A DNA stretch of 64,000 bases, taken from Telluria mixta. GTDB lineage: Bacteria; Pseudomonadota; Gammaproteobacteria; Burkholderiales; Burkholderiaceae_D. The stretch is taken from assembly GCF_029223865.1 (NCBI RefSeq), contig NZ_CP119520.1:3224001-3288000 (forward strand), read 5' to 3'. The notes beneath the pieces were generated by a model. The model ran no database searches, was not told the DNA's origin, and was given only the letters and a program-made list of their open reading frames with translations. Made by a program: the position numbers and the translations under genes. Shown piece after piece: positions 1-8,619 of this stretch; positions within the stretch are counted from its first letter, which is position 1, and each line of letters starts with the position of its first letter.

Positions 1-177
1 ACCGGAGACCGGGCCGAGCGCGTAGGCGCCCGTCAGCACGGTGAGCCCGAAGGCCAGCGCGACGCCGGTGAAGCCGATGCCGACGTCGGGGAATGTCGCG
101 GCCAGCACGGCACTGCCGCAGCCGCCCAGCACGAGCCAGAACGTGCCGATGAATTCGGCGAGACATTTACGATACAT
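1..177 (-). CDS. aqpZ: Aquaporin Z-like water channel, N-terminal part (cut by window edge)
   Basis: The 59 visible codons read [20 protein letters not shown] and continue through GSAVLAA and an [18 protein letters not shown] stretch. This is the first membrane helix and loop of the MIP/AqpZ family, which moves water across the inner membrane. The first NPA motif would lie just beyond the edge. The ATG (complement of 175-177) is preceded by a GGGAGG ribosome site. It lies directly downstream of, and in the same direction as, a second aqpZ-like gene, so this is a tandem pair. The identity is clear for the visible part. Nothing can be said about the rest of the protein. Confidence 0.85.
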   Translation of the reverse strand, partial: MYRKCLAEFIGTFWLVLGGCGSAVLAATFPDVGIGFTGVALAFGLTVLTGAYALGPVSG

Positions 178-319
178 GGCAACCTCCCGGAATGAGGGCG
201 CCACGTCGCCGCGCCCGCGGGCATGACGCTCGTATCATTCTAGGTGCCGCGCGGCGGGCCGCCAGCAAAATCGTGCAGCAGCCCGCCTGTGCGCCCTGTG
301 CGCCCTGTTCGGCCGGCGT

Positions 320-1048
320 TCAGGTGCGGACCGGACGTCCTTCCACCGCCGGCTCGGTCTCGTCGCGTTCGAGCAGGATGCGGTACACGGCGCCGCCCAG
401 CACGCCGCCCGCCAGCGGCGCGAGCCAGAACAGCCACAGTTGCGCGACCGCCCAGCCGCCGACGAACAGTGCGGGGCCCGTGCTGCGGGCCGGGTTGACG
501 GACGTGTTGGTGACGGGGATGCTGATCAGGTGGATCAGCGTCAGCGCCAGGCCGATCGCCAGGCCGGCAAAGCCGACCGGCGCGCGCGTGTGCGTCGCGC
601 CGAGGATGATCAGCACGAACATGAACGTCATGACCAGCTCCGTGACGAGCGCGGCGCCGAGCGAGTAGCCGCCCGGCGAGTGTTCGCCATAGCCGTTGGA
701 GGCGAAGCCGCCGGCGAGGTCGAAGCCCGGTTTGCCGCTCGCGACCGTATACAGCACGGCCGCCGCCGCGACGGCGCCGCAGACCTGCATGACGATGTAG
801 GGGGCGATGTGGCGTGCGGGGAAACGGCCGCCGGCCCACAGGCCCACCGTGACGGCCGGATTGAAGTGGCCGCCCGAAATGGGGCCGAACGCGTAGGCGC
901 CCGTCAGCACGGTCAGGCCGAAGGCGAGCGAGACGCCCGCGAGGCCGATGCCGACGTCGGCGAATTTGGCCGCCAGCACGGCGCTGCCGCAGCCGCCCAG
1001 CACGAGCCAGAACGTGCCGAGGAACTCGGCAAAGCATTTACGAAACAT
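320..1048 (-). CDS. aqpZ: Aquaporin Z (MIP family water channel)
   Basis: The 242-residue protein is close to the usual AqpZ length. It carries both pore signatures: HFNPAV after the second helix (about residue 63) and [12 protein letters not shown] in the second half. The [16 protein letters not shown] loop and the [20 protein letters not shown] block resemble Escherichia coli AqpZ closely. Its role is passive, fast water flux during osmotic change. The start at 1048 is chosen because [14 protein letters not shown] matches the family N-terminus and AGGAG lies just upstream. A longer in-frame extension exists but has no family support. The neighbour downstream on the same strand is a second aqpZ-like gene, with about 140 bp between them. 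Confidence 0.95.
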   Translation of the reverse strand: MFRKCFAEFLGTFWLVLGGCGSAVLAAKFADVGIGLAGVSLAFGLTVLTGAYAFGPISGGHFNPAVTVGLWAGGRFPARHIAPYIVMQVCGAVAAAAVLYTVASGKPGFDLAGGFASNGYGEHSPGGYSLGAALVTELVMTFMFVLIILGATHTRAPVGFAGLAIGLALTLIHLISIPVTNTSVNPARSTGPALFVGGWAVAQLWLFWLAPLAGGVLGGAVYRILLERDETEPAVEGRPVRT

Positions 1049-1245
1049 GGTGTGATCTCCTGAAAAAGGGGCACGACTGTCCCAAAGGAAATAGTACAAC
1101 AACAATGTTGCAATAAAATGATGGTTGACATCGTTACATTTCGCGGCTTTTCCGTCAGCGCCATTTGCTAAGCTCGGCGGGTTCAATCCCGAAGGAGTGC
1201 GACTCTGGTCGAACTAGACGTGATTGAACGTGTCCAATCGTGATC

Positions 1246-1428
1246 ATGGAAAAGACGATAGGCGCAGGCGAGGCCGCCAGACTGCTGGGAATCACCGTCA
1301 AGACGCTTCACCAGTGGGAGCGCGAGTGCCGACTGGTACCAGTCGCCCGCACCGCCAGCAACCGACGCCGCCAGCTACGTGCGGCCATGGAGAGTGACCA
1401 TGATGCTGGCGCACCGGATCAGGATTGA
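1246..1428 (+). pseudogene. Truncated IS607-type serine transposase TnpA (HTH part only)
   Basis: The 60-residue product begins MEKTIGAGEAARLLGITVKT and continues LHQWERECRLVPVARTASNRR, which is the MerR-like DNA-binding head found in IS607 resolvase/transposases. After about residue 40 the sequence departs from the family and ends within 20 residues. The whole serine-recombinase catalytic domain (normally about 150 further residues) is missing. The reading frame runs into the start of tnpB. An internal deletion that removed the catalytic part is the simplest explanation. A residual DNA-binding role cannot be excluded. No convincing ribosome site is seen. Confidence 0.65.
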
Positions 1429-2752
1429 CGCGACAGCGGCCCAGCGCGACTATTTCGCGCGCGCGGCCGGCACCGCCCGCCGGGTCTGGAACTGGGCACT
1501 CGCCGAGTGGAACCGCCAGACAGCCGTCGGCCTGCGGCCAAACGCGATGGCGCTCAAGAAGGCGTTCAACCGCATCAAGTATTCCGATCCCGAATGGCTC
1601 GACGCCGACGGCAAGCCGTGGCTGCGCGCCATCCACCGCGACGCCCACGCCCAGCCGTTCGCCAACCTCGCGAAGGCGTGGCGCCGTTACTTCGAGCAGC
1701 GCCGCACGGGCCAGCCAGCACACGCGCCGCGTTTCAAGAAGAAGGGCCGCTCGGCCGAGAGTTTTTACCTCGCGAACGACAAATTCCGGCTCGAGGGACG
1801 CAGCGCCGTGCTGCCGAAGGTGGGCCGCGTCGCACTGCGCGAGGTCCTACGTTGGGGCGGCAAGATCATGGGCGCGAGTGTCTCGCGCGACGCCGGTCAC
1901 TGGTACCTGGCGATTCAGGTCGACGTGCCGGACCGCCTTGCCCGGCGGCGCCGCACGGGCAACGCCGTCACCGGCCTCGACCTGGGCGTGACCAGCGCGG
2001 CAACGCTGTCCAGCGGCGAAAAGATCGCGGCGCCCCAGCCGTTGAAGGCGGCGCTGCGGCGCCTGCGCATCCGCTCGCGCCGACAGTCGCGCAAACTCGA
2101 GGCGGCCAAGGCCGCGGCCGGGATCGTCGGCCGGATCGGCAAGGGCACGCGCCTGCCTGTATCGAAGAACCGGACCAAAGGCGCGCTGGCGCTGGCGCGG
2201 CTGCAGGCGCGCATCGCGCGCGTGCGCCGGGATTTCACCCATAAGCTCACGACCCGGCTGTGCCGCGAGAACCAAGTACTGGTGATCGAAGACCTGAACG
2301 TGCACGGCATGCTGGCCAATGCGCGACTGGCACGCGCGATCGCCGATGTCGGCTTTTACGAATTCCGGCGCCAGCTGACGTACAAGTCGGAGCGCTACGG
2401 TACGCAAATCGTGCTTGCCGACCGCTGGTACCCGTCCAGCAAACTGTGTTCGGAATGCGGTATCCGCAACGCGGCGCTGGCGCTGGGTGACCGGGCGTGG
2501 AGCTGCTCCGATTGCGGCGCGCGGCACGACCGCGACGTGAACGCGGCCATCAACCTGCAACGGCTCGCCACCGGCGCCTTCGCGGCGCGCACGGCGCTAC
2601 CCGAGGCGAGCCAGGCGGTAACGCGTGGCACTGCCGCCGGCCTGATGCCGGCGGGAGGCGGGGAAGTGACGCCTGTCAGGCACGAGCACGGTCAGCAGGA
2701 CGGCTTGGGGCAGGAAGAGAACGCTGTGCACATTTGCACACGTAATCGATAG
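1400..2752 (+). CDS. tnpB: TnpB family RNA-guided endonuclease (IS605/IS607 accessory protein)
   Basis: The 450-residue protein is a full-length TnpB. The RuvC-like catalytic set is intact: Asp194 in GLDLGV, Glu297 in VIEDLN and Asp379 in HDRDVNAA. The zinc ribbon is present as two CxxC pairs (CSEC and CSDC). The N-terminal recognition region (AHRIRIDATAAQRDYF, WNWALAEWNRQ) and the helical middle region are present. The C-terminal HEHGQQDGLGQEEN segment is typical of TnpB genes whose 3' end overlaps the guide RNA. TnpB proteins cut DNA guided by an RNA made from the element's right end and help keep the element in the genome. ATG codons at 1400 and 1403 are both plausible starts. The partner tnpA is broken, so tnpB may persist alone. 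Confidence 0.88.
   Translation: MMLAHRIRIDATAAQRDYFARAAGTARRVWNWALAEWNRQTAVGLRPNAMALKKAFNRIKYSDPEWLDADGKPWLRAIHRDAHAQPFANLAKAWRRYFEQRRTGQPAHAPRFKKKGRSAESFYLANDKFRLEGRSAVLPKVGRVALREVLRWGGKIMGASVSRDAGHWYLAIQVDVPDRLARRRRTGNAVTGLDLGVTSAATLSSGEKIAAPQPLKAALRRLRIRSRRQSRKLEAAKAAAGIVGRIGKGTRLPVSKNRTKGALALARLQARIARVRRDFTHKLTTRLCRENQVLVIEDLNVHGMLANARLARAIADVGFYEFRRQLTYKSERYGTQIVLADRWYPSSKLCSECGIRNAALALGDRAWSCSDCGARHDRDVNAAINLQRLATGAFAARTALPEASQAVTRGTAAGLMPAGGGEVTPVRHEHGQQDGLGQEENAVHICTRNR
2725..2740 (+). other. Hairpin at the right end of the TnpB element, possible guide-RNA 3' stem
   Basis: TGTGCA and TGCACA form a perfect 6-bp stem around a CATT loop, overlapping the last codons of tnpB. TnpB guide (omega/re) RNAs usually overlap the 3' end of tnpB and stop at the right end with a terminal stem. 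The position fits, but RNA structure further upstream was not worked out. Confidence 0.4.
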
Positions 2753-2759
2753 CAGCATC

Positions 2760-4343
2760 ATGGAATTCAAGCAGGCATGGCCAGTCGGCCTGGCGTTCGT
2801 TGTGACGACCGCCGCGGCGGTGGACGCCCCGATCCAGAGCGTCACCTTGTATCCCGGCAGCGCCACCGTGGAGCGCGTCGCGCAGGTCGCACCCGGCGCG
2901 ACGGAGGTCGAGATCACGGGCCTGCCCGCCAACTTCGACAAGGACACCGTGCGGCTGCAGGCCGATGCCGGCATCCAGGTCGGGCAGGTCGTCACGCGCG
3001 ACCAGGCCAGGGCCGACAGCCCGAGTGCACGCGAGGCGGACCTCGAGGCGAAGGTGCAGGCGCTGCAGGACCAGGTCGCCGCGATCGACGCGGACATCAA
3101 GTCGGCCCAGATCGTCCAGGGCTATCTCGAAAAGCTGGGCACGGGCGGCGACAAGGCCGCGCCGGTCGATGCGAAGAACCTGGCCGGCACGCTCGATGCG
3201 ATCCGCAAGGGCGCGTTCGATGCGCTCGAGCGCGTGCGCAACGACGAGACGAAAAAGCGCGCGTTGACGAAGCAGCTCGACGCTGCCAGGCGCGAGCTCG
3301 CGCAGGCGCAGGCCGGCGCACGCGCGGGCCGGACGATCACGGTGCAGGTGGCGGCCCGGCAGGGCGGGAAGATCGTGCTGACTTACCAGGTGGACCGCGC
3401 GGGCTGGAAGCCGGCGTACCGGGCCGCGCTGGACTCCAGTGCGGCCACCATCGACCTGGAGCGGATGGCGACGATTTCGCAAAAGACGGGCGAGGACTGG
3501 ACCAACGTGAAGCTGCGCCTGTCGACGGGCCAGCCGAGCCTCGTCGTGGTCGCGCCCGATCCGGAGCCGTGGCTGCTGGATTACCGGCCGCCGGTGGATA
3601 CCCGGGCCAACGATTCCATCATGTTCCACGCCATGCGGGCTCCCGCAGCGCCTGCGGCGCCGCCGCCTCCGCCCGAGGGCAAACAGGACGACTACATCGC
3701 CCCCATCCTGGAATCGCAGGGGAACTTCACCACCGAGTTCGAGGTACCGGCCCGCGTCACCCTGGCATCGGACGGCCGCGAGATCGCCGTCAGCCTGTCG
3801 CGCCAGACCCTGAAGGCGGAGCAGCGCGTCCTCGTCGCGCCGAGGAGCGGCAACGATGCGGCGGTCCTGACGGCGCAGGCGGCCCGGCCCGACGGCGTCT
3901 GGCTGCCCGGCCAGGTGCAGCTGCAGCGCGACGGCACTTATGTCGGCGCGCTGCGCTGGGACCCGCAGGCGGGCGAGCGGTTCCGGCTGGCGTTCGGACG
4001 CGATCCGCTCGTGCGCGTAAAAGTCGAGGACCGTGACCGCAAGTCGGGCCGGACGGGCTTCTTCAACGGCGCCAACCAGCGCCGCATCGCGCAGACGTAT
4101 GTCGTGACGAGCACCCATCGCCAGCCCATCGACGTGCTCGTGCTCGAACCGACGCCGGTCAGCGAGTCGGACAAGGTGACCGTCAAGACGGCCCTGCGTC
4201 CGGAACCGGACGTCCGCGACTGGGAGCAGCGGCGCGGACTGGTCGGATGGACGCGGACCCTGAAGCCGAACGAGACGGCCCGCTTCGACGTCGACTACGT
4301 CATCGATTATCCGAAAGAGGGCTACGTGCAGGGCTTGCCCTGA
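2760..4343 (+). CDS. MuiA-like mucoidy inhibitor family protein (DUF4140/DUF4139)
   Basis: The protein has 527 residues with an N-terminal hydrophobic stretch ending near AAAVDA that looks like a signal peptide. It continues into IQSVTLYPGSATVERVA and ITGLPANFDKDTVRLQ, typical of the DUF4140 N-terminal domain. A coiled-coil stretch follows (about residues 95-200). The C-terminal DUF4139 beta-sandwich includes YQVDRAGWKPAYRA, SQKTGEDWTNVKLRLSTGQP and a final WTRTLKPNETARFDVDY. Members are exported proteins of poorly known role, named after a mucoidy inhibitor. The gene starts about 15 bases after the TnpB element's end and no good ribosome site is visible, so the insertion may have replaced its own leader. 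The stop codon abuts that of the next, opposite gene. Confidence 0.85.
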   Translation: MEFKQAWPVGLAFVVTTAAAVDAPIQSVTLYPGSATVERVAQVAPGATEVEITGLPANFDKDTVRLQADAGIQVGQVVTRDQARADSPSAREADLEAKVQALQDQVAAIDADIKSAQIVQGYLEKLGTGGDKAAPVDAKNLAGTLDAIRKGAFDALERVRNDETKKRALTKQLDAARRELAQAQAGARAGRTITVQVAARQGGKIVLTYQVDRAGWKPAYRAALDSSAATIDLERMATISQKTGEDWTNVKLRLSTGQPSLVVVAPDPEPWLLDYRPPVDTRANDSIMFHAMRAPAAPAAPPPPPEGKQDDYIAPILESQGNFTTEFEVPARVTLASDGREIAVSLSRQTLKAEQRVLVAPRSGNDAAVLTAQAARPDGVWLPGQVQLQRDGTYVGALRWDPQAGERFRLAFGRDPLVRVKVEDRDRKSGRTGFFNGANQRRIAQTYVVTSTHRQPIDVLVLEPTPVSESDKVTVKTALRPEPDVRDWEQRRGLVGWTRTLKPNETARFDVDYVIDYPKEGYVQGLP

Positions 4344-7300
4344 TCACGGCTGCGGATTCCACCCCGCGCCGCCGCCGTAGGCCGCGAATACCTTGGCGCG
4401 CGTGGCGAAACGGTTCGCCACGTCCGCATCGGACAGCACGTAGCCGCCCACGCGCGTGCGCAGGTCGAGCGGCGTGCCGCCCAGCGTCGTGCTGCCGTAT
4501 TCGCGCCAGCCGGCGTCCGCCGTCGCCACGGCCGGATTCGGCGCCGGCTGGTTATTGACACCCTGGCCCGCCCAGCCGGCGGGCGCCACGTGCGCATCCA
4601 TCCGGCAGTTCACGAACGCGACGTTGTCCCATGTGCTCGTGGTGCCCGGGCTGCGCGCCAGATACGTCGCGCCGGCCGGCACGTCGCCGTGGTTCGGACC
4701 GGGGCCGGGACCATGCGTCAGCGCGCTGTTCAGGAAGACGTAGCCGATGTCCGTCGCCACCGGCACGCGCGCCTGCAGCACGTAGCCGCCGCTCGATGCG
4801 TTGGCGCTGTCGCCCACGCTGCGGATCTCGCTGTTCTCGAACAGGGCCGCGTGGCTGCTGCCCCAGATGAAATCGACGTTGCCCGCGACGAGCGTGTCGT
4901 AGAACCACGCCCAGCCCTTCAGGTTCAGCGTGTCCTGCTCGCTCGTGAAGTTCGCGTGCTTCGCAACGAGGCGCGTGTCGCTGTTGAAGTACAGCGTCTC
5001 CGCCTGGCCCGAGATCGACGCCGAGCGGATCGTCGTGTTAGCGAGGGTCAGCGTGTCGAGCACCAGCATGTCCGCGTTCTCGACCAGCATGACGGCCCGT
5101 CCGCCCGCCGGCGAGCCGGCCACCGTCGGCGACTGGCTGCTACCGGTCCCGGAGTTCAGCGTTTCGTTGTTCGTGTAGCGGATCACGACGCCGTCGCGGC
5201 TTTCTCCCTTGAGCGTGACGTTGTCCTTGCCGTTCAGGTACAGCAGCTCGTCGTAGGTGCCGTTCTTCACGGTGATCGTCACCGGCGCCGTCTTCGCGAA
5301 GTTCTGCATCGCGTGGTTCAGCGCGCCCTGCACGGTGCGGAAGTCGGCGCTGCCGTCGTCGTCGACGGTGACCGTGCTGGAGGTCGGCGCGGCCGCCTTC
5401 GTCGTGAACGACCAGCCACCGAGCTTGCCGATACCGACGAAGGGCAGGCCGCCCAGCGAGGTGTTCGTGAACACGCCATCGGCAATCGCGACATAGTATT
5501 CCGTGCCGTAGGCGAGCTTGCCCGAGTGCGGCGTGATGCGCACGGTGTTGCCGTCGATGCGGATCGGCGCCGTGTTCACGCGCCGCACGAGGGCCTGGCC
5601 GGGGTAGCCGAGGGCGTCCGTCTCGCCGCTCGTGCGGATCACGTCGACGAGCGCATCGTCGGCCTTGCGGAAGATGCGGATGCTGCCGTTCGTACCGAGT
5701 GTCGGCGGGCTGTCGAAGGTGAGCTTCAGGACCGTGTCGACGTTGACCGCGCCCGCCTGCGCGGCCGGGCTGCTGGCGCCCTGCAGCGCATACGTCTGCG
5801 TCGGCTGGACGAATTGCGCGCCGATGGTCGCCGCGATCGTGCGTGTGAGGCCCGGTTCGGAGCCGCTCGTGAAGACGATGCCGGCCGTGCCGGCGGACAG
5901 CGGCGTCAAGGTGACGGTGTTGCCGTTCGCGCTCGCGCCGACGACGGCCGGATTGCTGGACGCGACGTTGAAACTGTCGGCCGTGCCGTCCGCCGTGACT
6001 GCCGTGACGGCGATGTTCAAAGGCGCATCGCCCGCTTCGGCCGTGTAGGTCGTCGCGGCCGGATCGAGCGTCAGCTGCACGGGTTTCTGGCGCGGGTCGC
6101 CCACGCGCACGTCGTCGACCTGGAACGATTTATTGGCCGTGTACAGGCCGATCGATCCACGCTGCGCGAACGACGCATCGGTGACGCTGCCGAGGTTCTT
6201 CCCGTCCAGGTACACCGTGAGCGTGGTGCCGATCATTTCGAAGCGGACCGTGTAGAACTGGGCATCCATCGCGATCGGCGCCTTGACCTGTTTCGGGCGG
6301 CTGAGTGTTCCGTTCAGCATGCGCGCGATCTCGACCTGGGTACTCGTCGTGCTGCTCTGGACGTTCAGGCCCGCGCCGTACCAGTTACCTGCATCGGCAT
6401 AGCGTGCGACGAGGTACAGCAGCTTGTTGCCCGTCGTGCCGTTGGCCATTGGGCGGATGCGCGCTTCCACGTAATAGTCGGCGGACGGTACGCCGCCGAA
6501 CGCGTCCGGCTTCACGAGCGCGAGCACGCCGCCTGTCGTCGCGGCCGTGTACTGCAGCACCTTGCTGGCGCTGCCCGCCGCTTCTTCCGTCACGCTGAAC
6601 ATGCCGTTCGCGCCGGAGGTCGGCGTAGATAAGGGAAGCAGGTTCCACTTGGCCGTGCTGCCGCTTTGGAAATCGTCGCAGAAGTACAGGCCAGTGGCGG
6701 GGCAGTTCAGCGCGGGGCCCGTGTCGATGGTGGTCTTGCCGGTGCCGGTGATTGCCGTCGCCAGCTTGCCGCCGCCGGCCTGCGCCAATGCGTTCGCTTT
6801 CACGAGGGCGGCCGGGCGCGGCGTGTAGGCGTAAGGCGGCGTCCACGTCGTCGCGCTGGAGACCGTGCACGCGCCCAGTGCCGCGCCGTTCAGCAGCGAG
6901 CCGGTGTCCTTGAAGGTGCCGGCGGTGGCGTCGCCCGGATTGCGGATCACGCTGTCGCAGCCGGTCGCGCCGGCGATCTCGAACACGTTCGCGTTCGACA
7001 GGATCTTCGCATTCGTGCCCGGACCCACGCTGTAGCTATTCTTGTACACGTCGGCCGTCTTGCTGCCCACATAGTAATTGTTGAAGAGGTGGACCTGGCC
7101 GAAGCGCACGCGCGGCGCGCGCGACTGGATCGCGCGGAACACGTTGTTGCTGAAGGTGACGCGCAGCTTGCCCTCGTCGGCCGTGGCGGAGCTGCTCGAG
7201 CCGATCAGGTTGTTCTTGTCGTGTTCACCGAACACGTTGTACGACACGGTCACGTAGTCGGACGCGTTGGTGATGTCGACGGCGCCGTCGTGGCACTGCT

Positions 7301-7904
7301 TCACGTGGCCGTTCTCGATGGGCAGGTAGTTGTCCGTGACCGGCGCGTCGGTGAACGAGTTGTGGTCGATCCAGACGTGGTCCGAGCCGGAGATGCCGAT
7401 GGCGTCATAGGCCGCGTTCCAGTTGCCGGTCGATCCGTCCGTCGGGTCCCACACGGGGCCGACGTCGCACGGGTTCTGGATCCTGAGGTTGCGGATGATG
7501 ACCTGGCTGACGTTCGACAGGATGATGTGGCCGTTGACCAGGCCTGAATTCGCGCCGTCGCCGATCAGGGTCGTGTTGCTCTTGAGGCGGATGGCGCCGC
7601 GGGCCGACTGGTCGGCGGTGCTCGTGTACGGCCGGCCTTCCGTCATGTCCACAAGGCCGGACAGCTTGATGATCTTGGGCGTCGTGCCGCCGTTGGCGAT
7701 GGCCGCGAGCAGCTGCGCGCGGTTCGTCACCGTGTAGATCTGCTCCAGGGCGGCGTTGGCGCCGGCGATGGTGCCGCCGCCCTGGCTCGCCCAGCCGTCG
7801 GGCGGCGCGGTGGCGCGGGCCGGGTCGGTGGCGGCGTTGGCGCCATTGACGGTAAGGCAGAGCGCGGCGAGCGCGAGCGCCGCCCTGATACGTGCGTATC
7901 TCAT
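4344..7904 (-). CDS. Secreted bifunctional pectate lyase (PL1) - pectinesterase (CE8)
   Basis: The 1186-residue protein has a signal peptide (about 1-24, ending NGANA). Residues about 30-400 form a PL1 pectate lyase, with VWIDHNSF, DITNASDYVTVSYNVF and RAPRVRFGQVHLFNNYYVG. A concanavalin-like domain follows (from CPATGLYFCDDF to QVDDVRVGDP, about 430-640), then two Ig-like modules (about 640-840). Residues about 845-1186 are a CE8 pectin methylesterase with FTSEQDTLNLKG, GNVDFIWG and a YLARSP motif in place of YLGRPW. The pairing lets one secreted enzyme demethylate and then cut homogalacturonan. AGGAG precedes the ATG. A PEP-CTERM gene lies 23 bp upstream in the same direction, and both sit behind two GntR-like operators. 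Confidence 0.9.
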   Translation of the reverse strand: MRYARIRAALALAALCLTVNGANAATDPARATAPPDGWASQGGGTIAGANAALEQIYTVTNRAQLLAAIANGGTTPKIIKLSGLVDMTEGRPYTSTADQSARGAIRLKSNTTLIGDGANSGLVNGHIILSNVSQVIIRNLRIQNPCDVGPVWDPTDGSTGNWNAAYDAIGISGSDHVWIDHNSFTDAPVTDNYLPIENGHVKQCHDGAVDITNASDYVTVSYNVFGEHDKNNLIGSSSSATADEGKLRVTFSNNVFRAIQSRAPRVRFGQVHLFNNYYVGSKTADVYKNSYSVGPGTNAKILSNANVFEIAGATGCDSVIRNPGDATAGTFKDTGSLLNGAALGACTVSSATTWTPPYAYTPRPAALVKANALAQAGGGKLATAITGTGKTTIDTGPALNCPATGLYFCDDFQSGSTAKWNLLPLSTPTSGANGMFSVTEEAAGSASKVLQYTAATTGGVLALVKPDAFGGVPSADYYVEARIRPMANGTTGNKLLYLVARYADAGNWYGAGLNVQSSTTSTQVEIARMLNGTLSRPKQVKAPIAMDAQFYTVRFEMIGTTLTVYLDGKNLGSVTDASFAQRGSIGLYTANKSFQVDDVRVGDPRQKPVQLTLDPAATTYTAEAGDAPLNIAVTAVTADGTADSFNVASSNPAVVGASANGNTVTLTPLSAGTAGIVFTSGSEPGLTRTIAATIGAQFVQPTQTYALQGASSPAAQAGAVNVDTVLKLTFDSPPTLGTNGSIRIFRKADDALVDVIRTSGETDALGYPGQALVRRVNTAPIRIDGNTVRITPHSGKLAYGTEYYVAIADGVFTNTSLGGLPFVGIGKLGGWSFTTKAAAPTSSTVTVDDDGSADFRTVQGALNHAMQNFAKTAPVTITVKNGTYDELLYLNGKDNVTLKGESRDGVVIRYTNNETLNSGTGSSQSPTVAGSPAGGRAVMLVENADMLVLDTLTLANTTIRSASISGQAETLYFNSDTRLVAKHANFTSEQDTLNLKGWAWFYDTLVAGNVDFIWGSSHAALFENSEIRSVGDSANASSGGYVLQARVPVATDIGYVFLNSALTHGPGPGPNHGDVPAGATYLARSPGTTSTWDNVAFVNCRMDAHVAPAGWAGQGVNNQPAPNPAVATADAGWREYGSTTLGGTPLDLRTRVGGYVLSDADVANRFATRAKVFAAYGGGAGWNPQP

Positions 7905-7927
7905 GAAAGTCTCCTGGCAGGCGTGGC

Positions 7928-8497
7928 TTAGGTGCGGCGGGTGCGGCGGCTGAATGCGAGACCGGCGGCGCCGGCCAGCAGCAGGGCGGGGACCGCGGGT
8001 TCGGGGACATCCGCGGCACCGATCCGCGCCGTGATGGCGCCGAAGTCGCCGTGCCACGCGAGTCCGCCCAGGTCGACGGCGATGGTGTGGCCATCGACGA
8101 CGGCAAGGCCGGGCACGCCGTCGACCGCGCTGCCGTCCAGCAGCGTGAAGCTGGTGATCGCGGCGGGGAGCGTCGCGCCGAAGTCGAAGGTCAGCTTGTA
8201 GTCGCCGGCGGGGACGGGCATGTTCTCGTAGATGGTGAGTGTGCCGTCCGTGGCGAAATCGAAGCCGAACAGGAAGTCGGCCGTGAGGAATTCCACGCCG
8301 CTGTTCGTCGGGTCGAGCGTGCTCGTGTTGCTGCCGGGTTCCTGGGCGAACAGGTGGTCGAGTCCGAGGACGTCGGCTGCGCTGCCGTTGTAGGTGGCGG
8401 TGATGCGGGCGTCTTGCAGGGAAAGCGGTGCTGCCTGTGCCGGGCCGGTGGCAAGGGCTGCCAGGACCAGGGTCTCCAAGATTGTAGTCGTTTTCAT
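7928..8497 (-). CDS. PEP-CTERM sorting domain protein
   Basis: The 189-residue protein has a signal peptide (MKTTTILETLVLAALATGPA, cleavage near AQA). A beta-rich middle follows with no recognised domain. The C-terminus is a textbook PEP-CTERM signal: VPEP, a hydrophobic helix (AVPALLLAGAAGLAF) and a basic end SRRTRRT. Such proteins are processed by exosortase and are linked to exopolysaccharide or surface structures. It is the first gene behind the two palindromic operators and is followed after 23 bp by the pectinase gene, so the two are probably co-transcribed. A carbohydrate-linked role is inferred only from this context. Confidence 0.85.
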   Translation of the reverse strand: MKTTTILETLVLAALATGPAQAAPLSLQDARITATYNGSAADVLGLDHLFAQEPGSNTSTLDPTNSGVEFLTADFLFGFDFATDGTLTIYENMPVPAGDYKLTFDFGATLPAAITSFTLLDGSAVDGVPGLAVVDGHTIAVDLGGLAWHGDFGAITARIGAADVPEPAVPALLLAGAAGLAFSRRTRRT

Positions 8498-8573
8498 TGT
8501 TATTCCCGATGAGCCGTGGCGGTGCCTGGCCGGGATGCCGGGCCGCCAGGTCGGGAAATGTTAGCACGAGGAT

Positions 8574-8600
8574 ATTTAAATTGGTCGGGCCAGTTTAAAT
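8574..8600. promoter_or_regulatory. Candidate GntR-family (ExuR/UxuR-like) operator 1
   Basis: A 27-bp near-perfect palindrome: left arm ATTTAAATTGGTC, centre G, right arm GGCCAGTTTAAAT. Eleven of 13 arm positions match. The TTGGT...CCA core resembles the ExuR/UxuR hexuronate operator core (TTGGT-n-ACCAA). It lies about 75 bp upstream of the PEP-CTERM start, where control of the pectinase genes would be expected. The centre-to-centre distance to the second site is 41 bp, about four helical turns. Confidence 0.6.
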
Positions 8601-8619
8601 ATTTTTAGACCAGAATTGG

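Larger units (their letters stand above)
1181..2745 (+). mobile_element. IS607-like element remnant (tnpA fragment plus tnpB)
   Basis: A MerR-type helix-turn-helix fragment of the IS607 serine transposase is followed by a full tnpB. This is the IS607 gene order. A subterminal inverted repeat (GTTCAATC at 1181-1188 and GATTGAAC at 1222-1229) lies near the likely left end. A strong hairpin at 2725-2740 lies at the likely right end. IS607 elements have no terminal inverted repeats and make no target duplication, so the true ends cannot be fixed by eye. The limits given are approximate. With tnpA broken, the copy should not move by itself. Confidence 0.6.

Noticed and set aside
1400..2752. TnpB-derived nuclease-dead repressor (TldR type)
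   Set aside because: All three RuvC acidic residues and the zinc ribbon are present, so the nuclease-dead reading does not fit.
4590..6632. Long plus-strand frame over the pectinase gene
   Set aside because: It overlaps the CE8 and Ig-like coding sequence on the opposite strand and has no recognisable motifs.
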